From contig CM040088.1 in assembly GCA_022496805.1 (NCBI GenBank), positions 14,353,001 to 14,417,000 of the forward strand: 64,000 nt of DNA. The letters run 5' to 3'. Origin of the DNA: Pohlia nutans (taxonomy: Eukaryota > Streptophyta > Bryopsida > Bryales > Mniaceae). A program made the position numbers and the translations under genes. Below are positions 22,501 to 35,276 of this stretch, one piece after another (position 1 is the stretch's first letter; each line of letters begins with the position of its first letter). The notes beneath the pieces were generated by a model. The model worked only from the letters and a program-made list of their open reading frames with translations, was not told where the DNA came from and made no database searches.

Positions 22501-25026
22501 ATTAAGCGTACGGAGCATAAGCTTACAACAATCAACCCGTGGATATACGAATAACTAGCAACACCAACCTTCTAACGTTTGTGTTCCAGAAATGGAAGGC
22601 TATGATGAATTCAGACTACAATACTTTAATGCTGCTACCTCTGCAAAGAAACAATGACTTGTATACATATACATTGCTGGACAACTAATTGGGCTGTTGC
22701 CAATTCAGCTGTTTGGAATTTGTTGCAGGCTGGTCTTCAAGAAATCCAGCAACTGACATTGTTACAAGCCGCACATAAGGTCGAAGCTGACAAACCTTAT
22801 AATCTACATTAGAAGCATGCCGCCAGCATATAGCCCACCCTGGCTTGTTGTGGAAGAGGGTTGTGACCTCCGGACATGGTATACAATTTTCATGAGTAGC
22901 GAGGGAGCAGTTTTGGCAGCGCCACAACCTGTCTCCTCGGTTTTTCCCACAAGCATAGCATACCTGTTTACATGGGAAGGTACAAATTCTTACTCCGATG
23001 CCGTCTTCACACTTCATTCGCATACATACATGATATTTACACAATAGACCATTCCATATTATACTAACAGACGCAAAGAGCACAAAATCTTCATCTATGC
23101 TTTCCTGATTCTTGAACAGATATACATATCCGATACGGTATATTTTACTCTAAAATTTTCCCGAAAAGGGCCTCACAAGTAGGTGTACAAACTTTCTATG
23201 CTGAAAAAACTGTCCAAATGATGTCTATTGGGGTCGCCTCCATAAGAAACACCCCAGCTGGCCACAACTGCGATAGACTTCTCGCTTGATACAACAATTT
23301 TCACAAGTGAACTGAACACTGAAACGGAAACAATTGAAAAGCCAATAAAATAGCTTACATGTTGAGGACAGACTAGTCTGCCTTCATAGCTCCAAGAAAT
23401 ATCAGAGAGCCCAACTGCACAGCTGAGGTGGTAGACACGATCACAGTCATTACGAGAGCAGTCCACCTTTTCTGCTGCTGTAAGGAAACCTTTGCATTCA
23501 AAACACACTCCCTGTCCATAAGACTATCGTTAGTTTCCAGTGATTATCAGGTTTTCATACAAACGACACACTTGCACCAGGTCTAAAAGCAGATCAAATG
23601 ATTAGAGTTACCAAACATAAACAACAATCTCTACATTTGAGATTCTAAAAAATTAAGTAGAACCGAGTATGAAGACGGGCACGTTGATACTGTCACTGAT
23701 CAACACAAACTGATGCCACACTTGATTACAATTGATATTTGAAAAACGTAAAAAGGTTGCGCCCATCTCATTACATCAGGAAAGAGCTGTAGAGAAGGAA
23801 CCACGTGATTTGAGGGAAACATTGAAGACGTTAGATCGCCATTCAGCTTGGCTATCTCAGTTGGATTTGTGAGCGTCTCTTCCTCACACCTCTTCCTCTT
23901 TCCTTTCCTGCTTCCTTCAGTATTCCCTTCTGTTATACATTCTTGACAATTTTGAGAACTTCCTAGTACTTTTGCACCGTTTACAGACACCTTATTTGTA
24001 CAGCACTGTTTCGAACTTATAAGGGCAAGCCCGTTACTTGACAGGGGATCTTCCCAGACCGTAGATGTTCGATTCTGTGTATGAATTTTCGGGGTGATAA
24101 TTAAGGGGAGGGACTCAGGCTTTGGATTGTGCACCCTTACTTGTGTTCTGAAGTTTTTGTAAGTTGACATAGCTTCAAGGTCATCTAACCCTTCATCTTC
24201 CGTTTCACTAACGTTTGAGTTACCACCAGCTTCTCTCTCCAAACACGCTAGGGTATTATTATCAGAAATATTTCCAAGAGGATTAGAATATTCACTTGAC
24301 GTCTCCTCATGGAACACACGGACCACATGATTATCTGGTTCAACATGGCACATCAGTGCATTGGGATTCAAATGCAGGTCCATTCTCTCTTCAATGTGTA
24401 CATCAAAAATTGCACATGGAATATCTGCAGGATCTCGCTCGAGAAGACGTGCTTTTTTTCCGGACGAAGCAGCTACCCTCCGTAGTTCTTCCCGTATTGA
24501 GATACGCTGAGCTTTCGAAAGTTGAATAGGATTGCCTCCTTGAGCTTCAACTGATTTCCAAACCGGCCCGTTTGTATGCAACCTGTCCCCAAGACACAAG
24601 TTCTTCCCCACCAATGATTTAAGTGGCGATCCCTCGTCGTCTCCTAATTCGTGGTGCGGCGTATTCGGTCCCGAAAACTGACCACCATAATCTTGTAGCT
24701 CTCGGGATGTAACACAGACCTCTCTCTCGTTCACCAGGTTGGTTGCAGTTGTACTCAAGCAGTGCGCAGGTGCAGGTACAGGAGCAGTTTCAACGGATAC
24801 CCATTGCTCATTTGCTTTTTTTCGCACCTCAAACTCAACAAGACTTGTGCTTTTCTCTAAAAGTTCAGAGCTAAGATTGGACCTCAATACGGAAGAAGAA
24901 TCATCCGTGCTCTTCGTATTCCCGTCAGAGCACATTGCTGTTAGCCTATTTTCAGAACCTACACAGCTTGGTCGCGCAAAAGAAGCTTGACGTTTGACAA
25001 AAATTTGGCAAGAGTGATTGGTCCAA
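19520..25026 (-). CDS. ASHR3: ASHR3-like PHD/SET histone-lysine methyltransferase (10 exons resolved)
   Basis: Exons by frame and GT-AG fit: 25026-23748, 23510-23359, 22963-22808, 22121-22001, 21499-21400, 21253-21160, 20476-20398, 20254-20080, 19961-19881, 19682-19520. Exon 1 is a poorly conserved acidic N-terminus with a basic motif (RKGKRKRCEEE). Then come PHD/extended-PHD cysteines (VCFECKGFLTAAEKV; CYACGKNRGDRLWRCQNC; WAICWRH) and PPPYFLIRRN-type linker. The AWS domain (SCSKDCKCSHKCSNKPFRK) precedes the SET domain (AYCGWGAFAAEAVKKDEF, IDATRKGNASRYLNHSCQPN, GEELNYDYK) and a post-SET CRCGAPKC. Domain order matches Arabidopsis ASHR3/SDG4, a nuclear H3K4/K36-type methyltransferase linked to stamen development and cell division; in this species that role is inferred. 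The SET core NHSCxPN and Y residues are intact. The first exon shown starts at an acceptor, so the true N-terminus lies upstream. Confidence 0.9.
20916..21110. mobile_element. Lone TTAA-family left terminus in a SET-gene intron
   Basis: TTAA then CCCCCAAGTGCCACGAACG at 20920, followed by AT-rich sequence, inside the 683-bp intron 20477-21159. No right end was found, so the copy is truncated or decayed; the end given is approximate. Confidence 0.4.
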
Positions 25027-28000
25027 CTGCAGAGTGAACAACATGATCAGTATCACAAGTTGCTTAATTCGATGTAATAGCTAAAAACATCTGCTCAAAA
25101 GCATCCACCTTGGTAAGTGCACAAACAACCGAAAGTACTTATGTGGAAATCATGGGAAGCAACAACTTTGGTCCCTCAACAGCATGAGATAAGTACGCAT
25201 GGTTTTCGAAAAAACTTACGCGTCTTCAACACATAACACACGTCGAGCACTTAGATGAACTGCATGAGGGTAAGGGTAGCTAGGCCCGAAGGCAAGAAAT
25301 GATAGTCCATGAGGGTATTACCTCGGGTAAAGATACATGCTTTAAACTCTCATTCATAGTCTGCTTTCCTGTTGATTTCTTCAGCAAATTTTCATAGACC
25401 ATGAATTGTCAGGACGGAATACTGACCTGTTGCAGAAACAGTAAACCACAAGAGCATCACTGCCAAGACAACTAAGCTATTTAAGTGAGTTAAATCAGAA
25501 ACCCCAATATGATCTAAAGTCTAGAAACCTAACCACATGACAGCAATAAGCTGTATCATAATGATTCTCCGAAATATAAGGGGAGGGCTTGCCAAAATTG
25601 GAGTGAACAAAACGCCTGCAAAACCCTGGCCTTCTTCTGCAAGTCCTGAGTCTGTAGAGATATAGACAACAATTACATGGTAGTTACAAAAATCTGACTA
25701 AAGATATAACAAGAACGGCACCATACAACCTACTCCACTAACTATATTTCACAAATTCATCAGAAAGAGATCATTTCAAAGAAATCAAAATATATAAATA
25801 AACTACTAAACCCTAAACTTACTGCGAGTGTGGTAATTACATACAATCACAAACCATTGGCACAAGAAAGTATATGCTACGTCCATGGCCTTAACATTTT
25901 ACTCAGAAAGGATTTACTGAATACTACGCAAAAGTACTACAAGTATTTCGTAGGATAGTAATAATTCTAATCCGCAAATATGGACCGCAATAGATTGCAA
26001 CACACGAAAATATCATATGCAAGGCATCCAACTACTAGGGACCAGCGTCAAAATTAAAGAACATACTGTATCAAGAGCTCCAAGGTGTACGTCTGCAGAA
26101 GATCTACTAAGGCTAGCAGGTGCAAAATCAGAATTCTGTTTCGACCCCTGCATACACATCAGCCACCAAGGGTTGAGACAAAAATTAAAAAACCAGGTCA
26201 AGTTGTTAACAACACGGCCTTCTGTCCAAAAAGAAATGAGTGCCCAAAAGAATTCGAATCGGCTAAAAATTAACTGAAGATAGACAAGCAAGACATCGTC
26301 GTCGAAGAATGATCAAAGAAACACCAACCTGCATAAGAGTAACAACAACGCATTTGCAATTCGTGATCAAAACATTTGAACATCTGCATACATAAGATAA
26401 TGCGTGTTAGAGTGCAGATTAACTAAAAGGCACGGAAGAACAAAGAGAACCCAAAAGCTTGACTAGTCAAAAACCAGACAACCAGAAGTGTCTGCATAGG
26501 AAGGACCTACGAGGATAAAATGTAAAGAGAAGTACCTACAAAATCCATGTACAAGTACATAGGTGCGTAAAAAACTAAGGAAAAAAACATTGAGAATACA
26601 CCTAAACACGATTGAGTTAAGAGAGTCGATTCGCAAGGAGATCACGATGTCAGGAGAAAGCATAGTTGAGCTACCGATGCAGAATTTTTTTTAAATCATA
26701 CTGAGATGAAAGCACTCCCAATGATTCATCTTAACCATTAGCTGTATGCTCTCCTAGCTTGAGCCTCTACTTCAATATTAAAGATTTGGTAAACTTAGTA
26801 GTAAACACCCTACAAAGCATAACACACAATCATCAAAATCCTCCACATACTTCATCCTCGAGATCACCTGCTAAAGACAAAATCTCTGGACAAGGGACTC
26901 ATCATTTAAGAGGTGCTTGCACCAGCCTCAGAGTTTGTTTCTGTCTCAGTTTTTCCCTCTTGTTTTTATCAGTGGATGTTTTTGTCTTACAAACACCTCA
27001 GACAAAATCAACGAGTCTGAGTTGTTTGTAAGATATCTTTCAGAAGCTTATGCTGTTCTGAAATGTTTAGGAACACTGAAGATTGTTCTGTTTGCGCAGT
27101 TAAATACCATTATTCTCTGCAGTTCATTACCCAAAAGGAAGTCAGATGCTTGCAGCGTTGCGGGAGATGAGGAAGGCGAATTGGCCTTTGTTGAAACATA
27201 TTCATCATAACCTAATATTGCATCAAAACCTTAAAAGGCAGCACTGCAGCTTGCCACATTTCAAATTATTGACAGCAAATTCTTGAAAGACCTATGGCAA
27301 CCCACCTATAAGAGTTGCAACTGAACGACAGAAAATACTAAAATTAGACAGTCCTAAACCAGTGTATGATCTACAATTGAACTACGTGAATTGGACTCAA
27401 TTAGAAGTCGAGAAACTTGTACATGCAAAACTGCAAGTACGGGATGATTATACACTTAAACTCTGATTCAAAATATTCATCCAGCTTATACTAATGCTGA
27501 TAACCGGTACCACCATTTCTGTACAGACCACACAACTAAAGAATCCTACAATCACTTACACATCGTCTCTAAATTTTAACAAAGAAAATTGAGAATAGAA
27601 GTCGAGCATTGGAGCTTGTAAGAGATTCTGTACGGAAAACCTAACGAGGTGGATGCAGAAGCACTACACTACAGAGCATTACTCCCGTGATTATCAATCA
27701 GTATTTATGTGTAAAGATTTATCTTATAAAATTTCATTTGCAACGCACAAGCACAAGCGTGAAATGTTTCTCGCCTACACAAATGCCTACTTATATTCCC
27801 AAGCAAGGGCCACAGCTCACATACAGAATATGCGCAATCAAAGTAAACGAACAGGTTTATTACCTAGAACTTCCTGCTCACAACCAAGGCCATGAATGAG
27901 TCAAGTCAAGCTGCATTGTCCATGAACGTCCACCCTGGCTTAACGTGCATTGCCATAACTCCAGTTCGAAAACCGAGCTCCAGCGATTCTCCTGGACCTT

Positions 28001-28990
28001 AAACCCGGAGCTAAAAACGAATTTCCGAAGCGCCAACTGACAACTACAATCCGACCCCTACGTCCCTCTAAGCTTTCGTCGTCTCATTTTCGCAAACGTC
28101 TCGATAAAAATCCACGAGCTCCCTCTCAGTCTCCGCAACAAACAAACCACTGCCAACTGCATCTACTCAACTCACACAGCCTCAATCGTCCGCACCAAAA
28201 CGCAATAAAAATTAAATTAAAAATTAAAATCGAAATATGGTCCTTCTACAAATTTAAATGTCCTCCAAACCTGCCTCTCAGCCTCCTCAGCCAAAAGAAC
28301 CACTTCAACTCACACAACTTCAATCGTCGCTCCAAAACACAAAAGAATCAAAATATCCTATTTCTACGACTGTAAATGTCCTTCAATGCCCTGAAATACA
28401 CCCGAACTGCATCGACTCAGCTCACTCACCCTCAATCGTCGCAGAAAAACGTAAAAATAATACTACAGAAAAAAATTAAAAATTAAAAATCGACATATCC
28501 TGCTTCTACAAATTTAAACGTGCTCCAGTGCCCTAAAACATACGCCAATACGGAATTCAATCAGAAACGGTCCCGATCACAACAAAACCCTCGCAGATTC
28601 CTCGGTTCCACAGACTGCAACTACCTTAACAATGCGGCACCAATTGAAGGAATCTGCAGCTGAAAATGAAGACGGCAGAAATGCGAACGGCGACAGTAAA
28701 GCCGGAATGAAAACGGAAGGCAGGCATTGGGATTCCTGCCATCGCTCGTCGCATTTGCACAACAGCAAAAGGCTCTTTTCCCGCTCAAGAGTTGTCATAG
28801 CCGGAAATGAACGGGGAAGCTCTGGATCATCTGGACCGACGGTTTGAAAACCAACGGCCACGATGCGATGGTGAGGTCTTCTTTGCGCAGGTGGGACACT
28901 GTATCCGTTACCTACTTGGATGAAAACTGTTGATATTTGGATGACAACTATTGATTGGATGGTCCCGGCACAGTTGAGTTAAAAAAAATG
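25027..28990 (-). other. Probable 5' exons, introns and promoter of the ASHR3-like gene
   Basis: A candidate upstream exon on the minus strand is 26148-26069, between CAG and GTATG, encoding GSKQNSDFAPASLSRSSADV HLGALDT. A second candidate is at 25656 downward (ACTCAGGACTTGCAGAAGAA). An ATG-led ORF at 28861-28577 (MAVGFQTVGPDDPELPRSF) may be the first exon or lie in the 5' UTR. Joining phases are not settled, so none is called as CDS. Otherwise AT-rich intronic sequence. Confidence 0.4.
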
Positions 28991-31755
28991 GGCCCACCTT
29001 TTAGCTTGGATTTGAAAATAAAACTCAATTAAGGTGAGTTGAGTTGTACGTAGGTCCTATGCCTTCATTGTACACAAGTTGAGTCCGTCTATTATTTCCT
29101 TTTTCTTTTATTTTTGTACAAATGAAGTAAGTTTCGTTGCAAAAGGGAAGTTGAGGAAAACCTTCCATCAAGGGAATCTTAGAGATAGAATGTATATGAT
29201 AGAATGCATATGTTTAGGAACTTTATAGGATAAATATGGACTCAATAGAATTTTTGTTCAAGTTTAAATTGCATAACAAAAATTTCACTACCAAGAGATA
29301 ATCAGCTCAAATTCTATTCAAAAATTGGCTTACATTAGAGTTACTGTAACGAAAAACAAAACCTTTGTTTAGTAACTTCCAACGTGAGTTTGCATCCCAA
29401 TATTATCAAATTTTGACAAGCATTGTTCATGAACAGTCTCTTCATCGTCTCTTTTAGGCTCGGGGGAACTTTCTTTTAGCATCAAGGAGATCACTAGTTC
29501 CATACCCCGTGGCAGTGCACGGCCTTGCTTTAGATTATTCTTCAACTCACCATAAACTAGTTTTTTGACAGTACATTAAAAGAGTACAAAGACATGACAG
29601 TACATTAAGAGTATATTTATTCCACGTCAAGTTTCTTGACATTGTCAACAAGACAAAGATAATGACAGTACATTAAGAGTATATTTATTTCAAGTCAGAT
29701 CTTTTAACATTGTTGATAAGACAATGAGAGTAAATTAAGAATATATTTATTTAAGGTCACGTCTTGCGACATTGTCCACAAAACAAAGACAATGAGAATA
29801 CATTAAAAATATATTTATTTTAGGCAAAGTCTTCTAATATTGTCAAGACAATGAGAGTATTTTACAGTAACCCCTAAAGTGACCTAGCTACTTTTATACA
29901 AGCATAATACATAAGGTGTTGGAGGGTTTTGACATATAAATGGAGGAGCTAATAATAACATTTGAAAGTGATTATTTTTTAGAATGCTTTTACAATCATC
30001 ATGATTGCACTTCTTTAATTTCACATTTTTTCAAAACCAATAAGTTGGCATATAAAATCAATGTACAATGATGTATTGAGGTGATTGCAAGTATTACGAG
30101 AAGTCTTACGTGCTTCCACAAGCACATTAAAAGAGATCTGAAGCCTCCAAAGGGTTGTTTCAAAAGTCGTTCCAGAATATAACTTTTTATTGAATTTTTT
30201 TCGTTTAATATTTGTATTTTTTTTAATTTAAAGAAAAAATTATTAATAAAAATTAAATTTTAAGAAATATTATTTTATTTAAAATTATATATTATAAAAA
30301 ATTATTGAAAATTTATTTAAAAAATTAATATTTAGTTTGACGTGGCTAAGAGGCGACCACATCAGATCCACATTAGATTTAAATTAAACATTTCTTTTTT
30401 TATTTATTTTTTTTTTTATTTTTGTGCATGAGAACTCGCAACCTTCTAGAGGCCTCAGACTTCCTCTAAATAAATGACCAATTTTGGTTAGTGTAGCCTT
30501 GAATTTTGAAATTTGATTCATTACAATTTGGACAAGGTAATATAGTTGCATGTTCTATCAAAATAGGAAAGAAGTGCTCCTCAAATTTTACAGAGAATTT
30601 TAAAGTGTTTGGAGTACCATGCTAGTAGTAATAGTATGCACAATGGTTTAGACTGATTGTATAGAGAATTGAAAGTAGAAGGGGTACTATCAGGTCAATA
30701 TGAAGGACTTGATGTCAAACCCTGATAAGATCAAAAACAAAAACAAAATGTCAAATGATGAGGCTCCTCTAGTATCTCACTTTTTGCCATAGGCTCATTG
30801 CTTGACATTCCTCAAAAATTAAAAATGCATGGTAAGACCTAACTACCCTTGCATATAGATAGCTCAATATGTTATTAGTAATGCAGTCACTACAACTTCT
30901 ACAATGTAGCTTAATACAAATACATATGTCACAATACATTTTACAATTTTCCAAAACACGTAGAAAAGTCACTTTAGGATTTTTATAGGAGTTAGGGAAT
31001 TGCTCATAATTATTTTCTAAAAATATGTAGATTACAATGGATGCAATGCACACTTTTTTCAAATTAACACCTAAAAACCAATATGTTATAGACGGGGTTA
31101 TAGACACTAGCCACCCCTAGACTTTTTTAGGGGTTTAAAATATCTTTATTTCAAGTCACGTCTTATAACATTGTTGACAAGACAATGAGACTTGTACATT
31201 AAATGCATGTTTATTTCAGATCTTATGACATTGTCAACAAAACAATGAGACACAACAATGAGAGTGACACAATAATTACATACTAATTAGATGAACCGCC
31301 AATGAGCCAAGTTGATGAACCAAAGATGATTGCTCAGATGACTGCTCAAACACACAAAGTACCTGCATCTAGTACATAGTGCACATTGAGTACGTTGCTA
31401 GTTTCTTTTAGCTTCTTGGAGGCCAAACTGCGCACCATGGAACAATCTTCACAAAGTACTAGAGAGAAATGAAGATTAATAGGTTTATTTTTATTGAATT
31501 TTTCAATTTCATTTTCAACAAGAAACTTAGATTGGAATTTTAAAAAAAGTTGTGTTGTCTAAACTAGTCAAACTTGCTCAAAGATTAACAACTTCCCATT
31601 TATAAGAAATTTTGGATTTCAATTTTTTATTATTATAATCGTTGCAATATAAAAAGATACATTATGTGTTTTGCATAGAGCCTTCAAAGTTTGAGAAAAA
31701 CAAATTGAGTGTGCAAAAGCTTTGGAAGACATGAATCTTTAGCGGTTAAAAGTAT
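28991..31755. repeat. AT-rich repeat region with a 60-66 bp minisatellite
   Basis: A unit with TTATTTCAAGTCACGTCTTA TGACATTGTCNACAAGACAATGAGAGTACATTAAGAGTAT is repeated about five times at 29573-29870 and twice at 31137-31262, with single or double units at 38505-38600 and 39530-39636. Each unit contains TTGTC-N-A-C-AAGACAA, an imperfect hairpin. CCCCTAAAGTGACCTAG at 29875 and CTAGACTTTTTTAGGGG at 31113-31129 may be ends of a further, decayed TTAA-family copy without matching duplications. No gene recognised. Confidence 0.55.
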
Positions 31756-33124
31756 AACAAGGGTTTCGTTAAAAGTGCCTATTGAAATGTGCACTATTTT
31801 TTGGGATTATTTTTTAATATTTTAATCACAAATTTTGGTATGTATAAGCAATAATATTGTACTTTGGCAAGAGTCTTTTCAAATATTATTGATTGAAAAT
31901 AAATCCAAAGCATGCTATATAAAATATATGTGTGTCATATTTATTTTGTGCTTTAAGATTATAATCAAGATTTTTTTTATAATATTAGATCAATTAAACG
32001 GCTAAAAAACATTATTTTGTGCATCTTTAATAATTGTTCGTAAGTTTAATAGAAAATGTAACACTTACACCCTAATTTTTAGTTAAAAGATTGAAAAATA
32101 AACCAATCCTAATTGGCAAGACACACCATGGAAGCAAAAACATTCAAAATGATAAATTCAAAAAAAAAGAATAATGTACTTGTGTCACCTTATATTTGAA
32201 TACTTAAAAACAATAAAGTCAAACAAAAAAATAAAGCATGTGTCTTATTTATGTATTTGAAGTTCTAAAATTTTAATAATTAGAACAACAACTAAAAAAT
32301 ATATACTAAATTCTGAGAACCATATCCATAGTGGTAATCTTAATAAATCCACACAATCAATTAAACCAATTTTGTATTTAAATTTACATATTACAATGTA
32401 TACTATAATGAGATTGAATGTGTGGTACTTTTTATGAAAATAAACTTTAAATCATAAAAAAATCTTATTGAGGCAATTCCAAGCAAACAAACTAAATTCA
32501 ATTTGTTGATTATGTGTTTATATAGTAAATTCTTTGAAGGAATTTGAAAAAAGATACACCATGATAGTAAAACACAATAATATATAGTATGCTCAAGTAA
32601 TAAGTTACATGGTAACAAATATTCTATACTCTATATCATATCACTATAATACTATAATATATTATTAATATCAACTAAACAAATCTAGCCATCCAAAGAG
32701 TCTAAACTCCAAGCCTAGAGAAAACATATCCTTGCGCACATCTGGATGTATCAATGCATTTTCTTCTTTGGGGGGGCCTTTGAAGGCCCGCCCCCTTTAC
32801 TCCGCATGAGAAGTCCTCCAAAAAGACCTCCTAAAATCACACAATAACATCAACAAACAAACAAATAGTCAATATGCATAAAAAACTACGAATAATAAGA
32901 ATAAGTGATCTTTACTAAAAGAGTGCGACATGTGCCACACCTCCAAAAACTCCAATTGCAAAAACACTCAAATTTATAAAAGATTCATTCTTTGTATAAT
33001 CAATCAAAGAAATGCCACACCTTTCAATATAACATCAACAATAGGAGTAAAGCATGTGCATCACCCCCTCAATCCTACATAAGCAAAGAAACTTAAGTAC
33101 AACCAAATTCAAAATTTTACAGAA

Positions 33125-34083
33125 AGAGTGTGGCATGTGCCTCACCCCCTAAATTCAAGAAAAGCAACAATGCAAAAAATACATACAATCACATCGAGAA
33201 TAAGAATTAAACACATTGAATGAGACATGTGCCTCATCCCCGAAATCCCATATGAAAAATAACAACTAAAAACGTTATAAATAAAAATTAAACACAAAGG
33301 GTGCCACAACCTCACAAAAATATGAGAGTATAAACTCAATGACATCAAAAACAAAAATCAAACACAACGGAGGAGGCATGTGCCTCACCCTCACAAAAAT
33401 ACAAGAGCATAAACTCAAGAACATCAAAAAAATGAAACGCAAGGGGGTGAGCCATGTGCCTCACCTTGAGAAAAATATGAGAGCTTAAACTCAATGACAT
33501 CAAGAACAAAAACCAAACACAAAGGGGTGAGGCATGTGCCTCACCCTCACAAAATTATGAGAGCATAAATATAAGGGCATAAACTAAATGACATAAAAAA
33601 AAAATCAAACACAAAGGGGTGAGGTATGTGCCTCACCCTTACAAAAAGATGAGAGCATAACCTCAAGGACATAAAAAAAAAACTAAACATAAAGGGTGGG
33701 GCATGTGCCTCACCCTCAGAAAAATATGTGAACCTAAACTCAATGACATCAAAAACAAAAATCAAACACAAGAGGTGAGGCATGTGCCTCACCCTTACAA
33801 AAATATGAGAGCATAAACTCCATGACATAAAAATTAAAAAAAACTTAAATACAAAGGGGTTAGGCATGTGCCTCACCTTCTAAATTCCACATGAGTGAAA
33901 TGCATAAATACAATCAAAATGAGAACCAAACACATGGAGTGAGATATGTGGCATACATTTGGTATGTTTGCATAATGAACATAAAATGAGATTGTGATTA
34001 CGATACAAGGAGTGAGGTATGTGGTGAATGTAGAAATTTAAAATCAGATTGCAATTCAAGTAGTGAGGCATGTGCCTCACACC
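33125..34083. repeat. Palindrome array A (about 12 units, 75-90 bp period)
   Basis: The unit core is GGGTGAGGCATGTGCCTCAC CC, nearly self-complementary, separated by A-rich spacers such as AAAATATGAGAGCATAAACT CAATGACATC. Isolated weaker cores begin at about 32925 and 33055. The long minus ORFs across it (for example 33547-33876) are repeat translations. Confidence 0.85.
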
Positions 34084-34089
34084 AAAAAA

Positions 34090-35276
34090 TGTTCACAGAA
34101 ACTCCACACATCCTCCTCAAATTGAAAATAAACAACATTGAATTTTAAAATTTAGAATTTGGTAATAAGTGAGATGAGAACTTAATTACAAAACTCATAA
34201 TCTAGATTTTGAGATTGTGTCATCAAGTGATATATGTCCAGAACCCTAAATATTTAGAACTTTAAAGGAATGTGAGTTATAATACAAATAATTTAAGATA
34301 TTGATGATTCAAAAATTCTCAAAGATGCAAATTTCAGAGTTTCATAAATACAAGAAAATGTTACTGGAACTGAGATTTGAGATTGTGATGTGCACATAGC
34401 AACAATTTGGTGGTTGAATACTAAATGAAGCTGGAAACCCTAAAAAGAATTTAGATCTAGATCTAGATGAAATTTGAAAGTCGGAAACTTACCCTTATTT
34501 AAGTATTGAAGTGATAAACACAATAGATCTGAAGGAAACTAAGAATCAGAAGCACTCCAAAGTAGATCTTAGTACGAGAAGTTGGGGCCCAAGTGAGATA
34601 AATAAACAAGATTCTTGGTAGTGTGCTGAAACTTGTTTATAGATGAGATGTTAACCGCATAGTAGAGTTGAAGTGATGCGACTTGTAGCAAGAAGGTAGA
34701 AGGTTTAGTACCACACAAACAAGGTTATCTAGATATGCAGAACAAGTAGATCAGAACGTGGGTTGTACCAAGGCGGAGGCATTAACGTTGCAAATCACCA
34801 CTATACAAGATTCGGCACTTTGCAAGCGAAACAAGACGGTGGAGAAGAGAAGCGCCGTACAAGTAAGGAGCGGCAGAAAGGAAAGGCGGCAGAGCGGCGG
34901 AGAAAAAAAGCGCCGCACAAGCAAGAAGCGGCAGAGAGGAAAGGCGGCGGAGAAGAGAGAAAGGTAGGAAGAAGCGAACACACGACCTAAACCCTAAGCG
35001 GCCGTTTAGGTTTTTCAAATTTTAATTTATTTATCTTTTGTGAGATCTCCAAGTCTGTATAGCTCTAACTTACATAGATTTAAGAATTTTGACTTGAATT
35101 TTTTTGGGAGTGCCGGTGGCACTATATTAATAGCACCCTTAAAATGGTTAGGCATGTGCAATATTAATTCCTCTACTTAGTTTCATTTACTTCAACTTAT
35201 TACTCTGCAATTTAATTTTGCTTGTGACTAAACAAGGTGACGCAAATCTTACAACCTTAATAAATTTATTTGGTTT
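34090..35276. other. Unique core of the large element with GC-rich duplication
   Basis: At 34835-34970 a GC-rich purine-rich unit of about 60 bp (GAAGCGCCGYACAAGYAAG, GCGGCAGAGAGGAAAGGCGG) occurs twice, giving short Lys/Arg-rich ORFs in several frames. I do not see a convincing gene. CTAAACCCTAAGCGGCCGTTTAGG follows at about 34988. Confidence 0.4.

Noticed and set aside
33547..33876. 109-codon minus ORF with repeated histidine/phenylalanine motifs
   Set aside because: It is a reading of palindrome array A and changes with each repeat unit.
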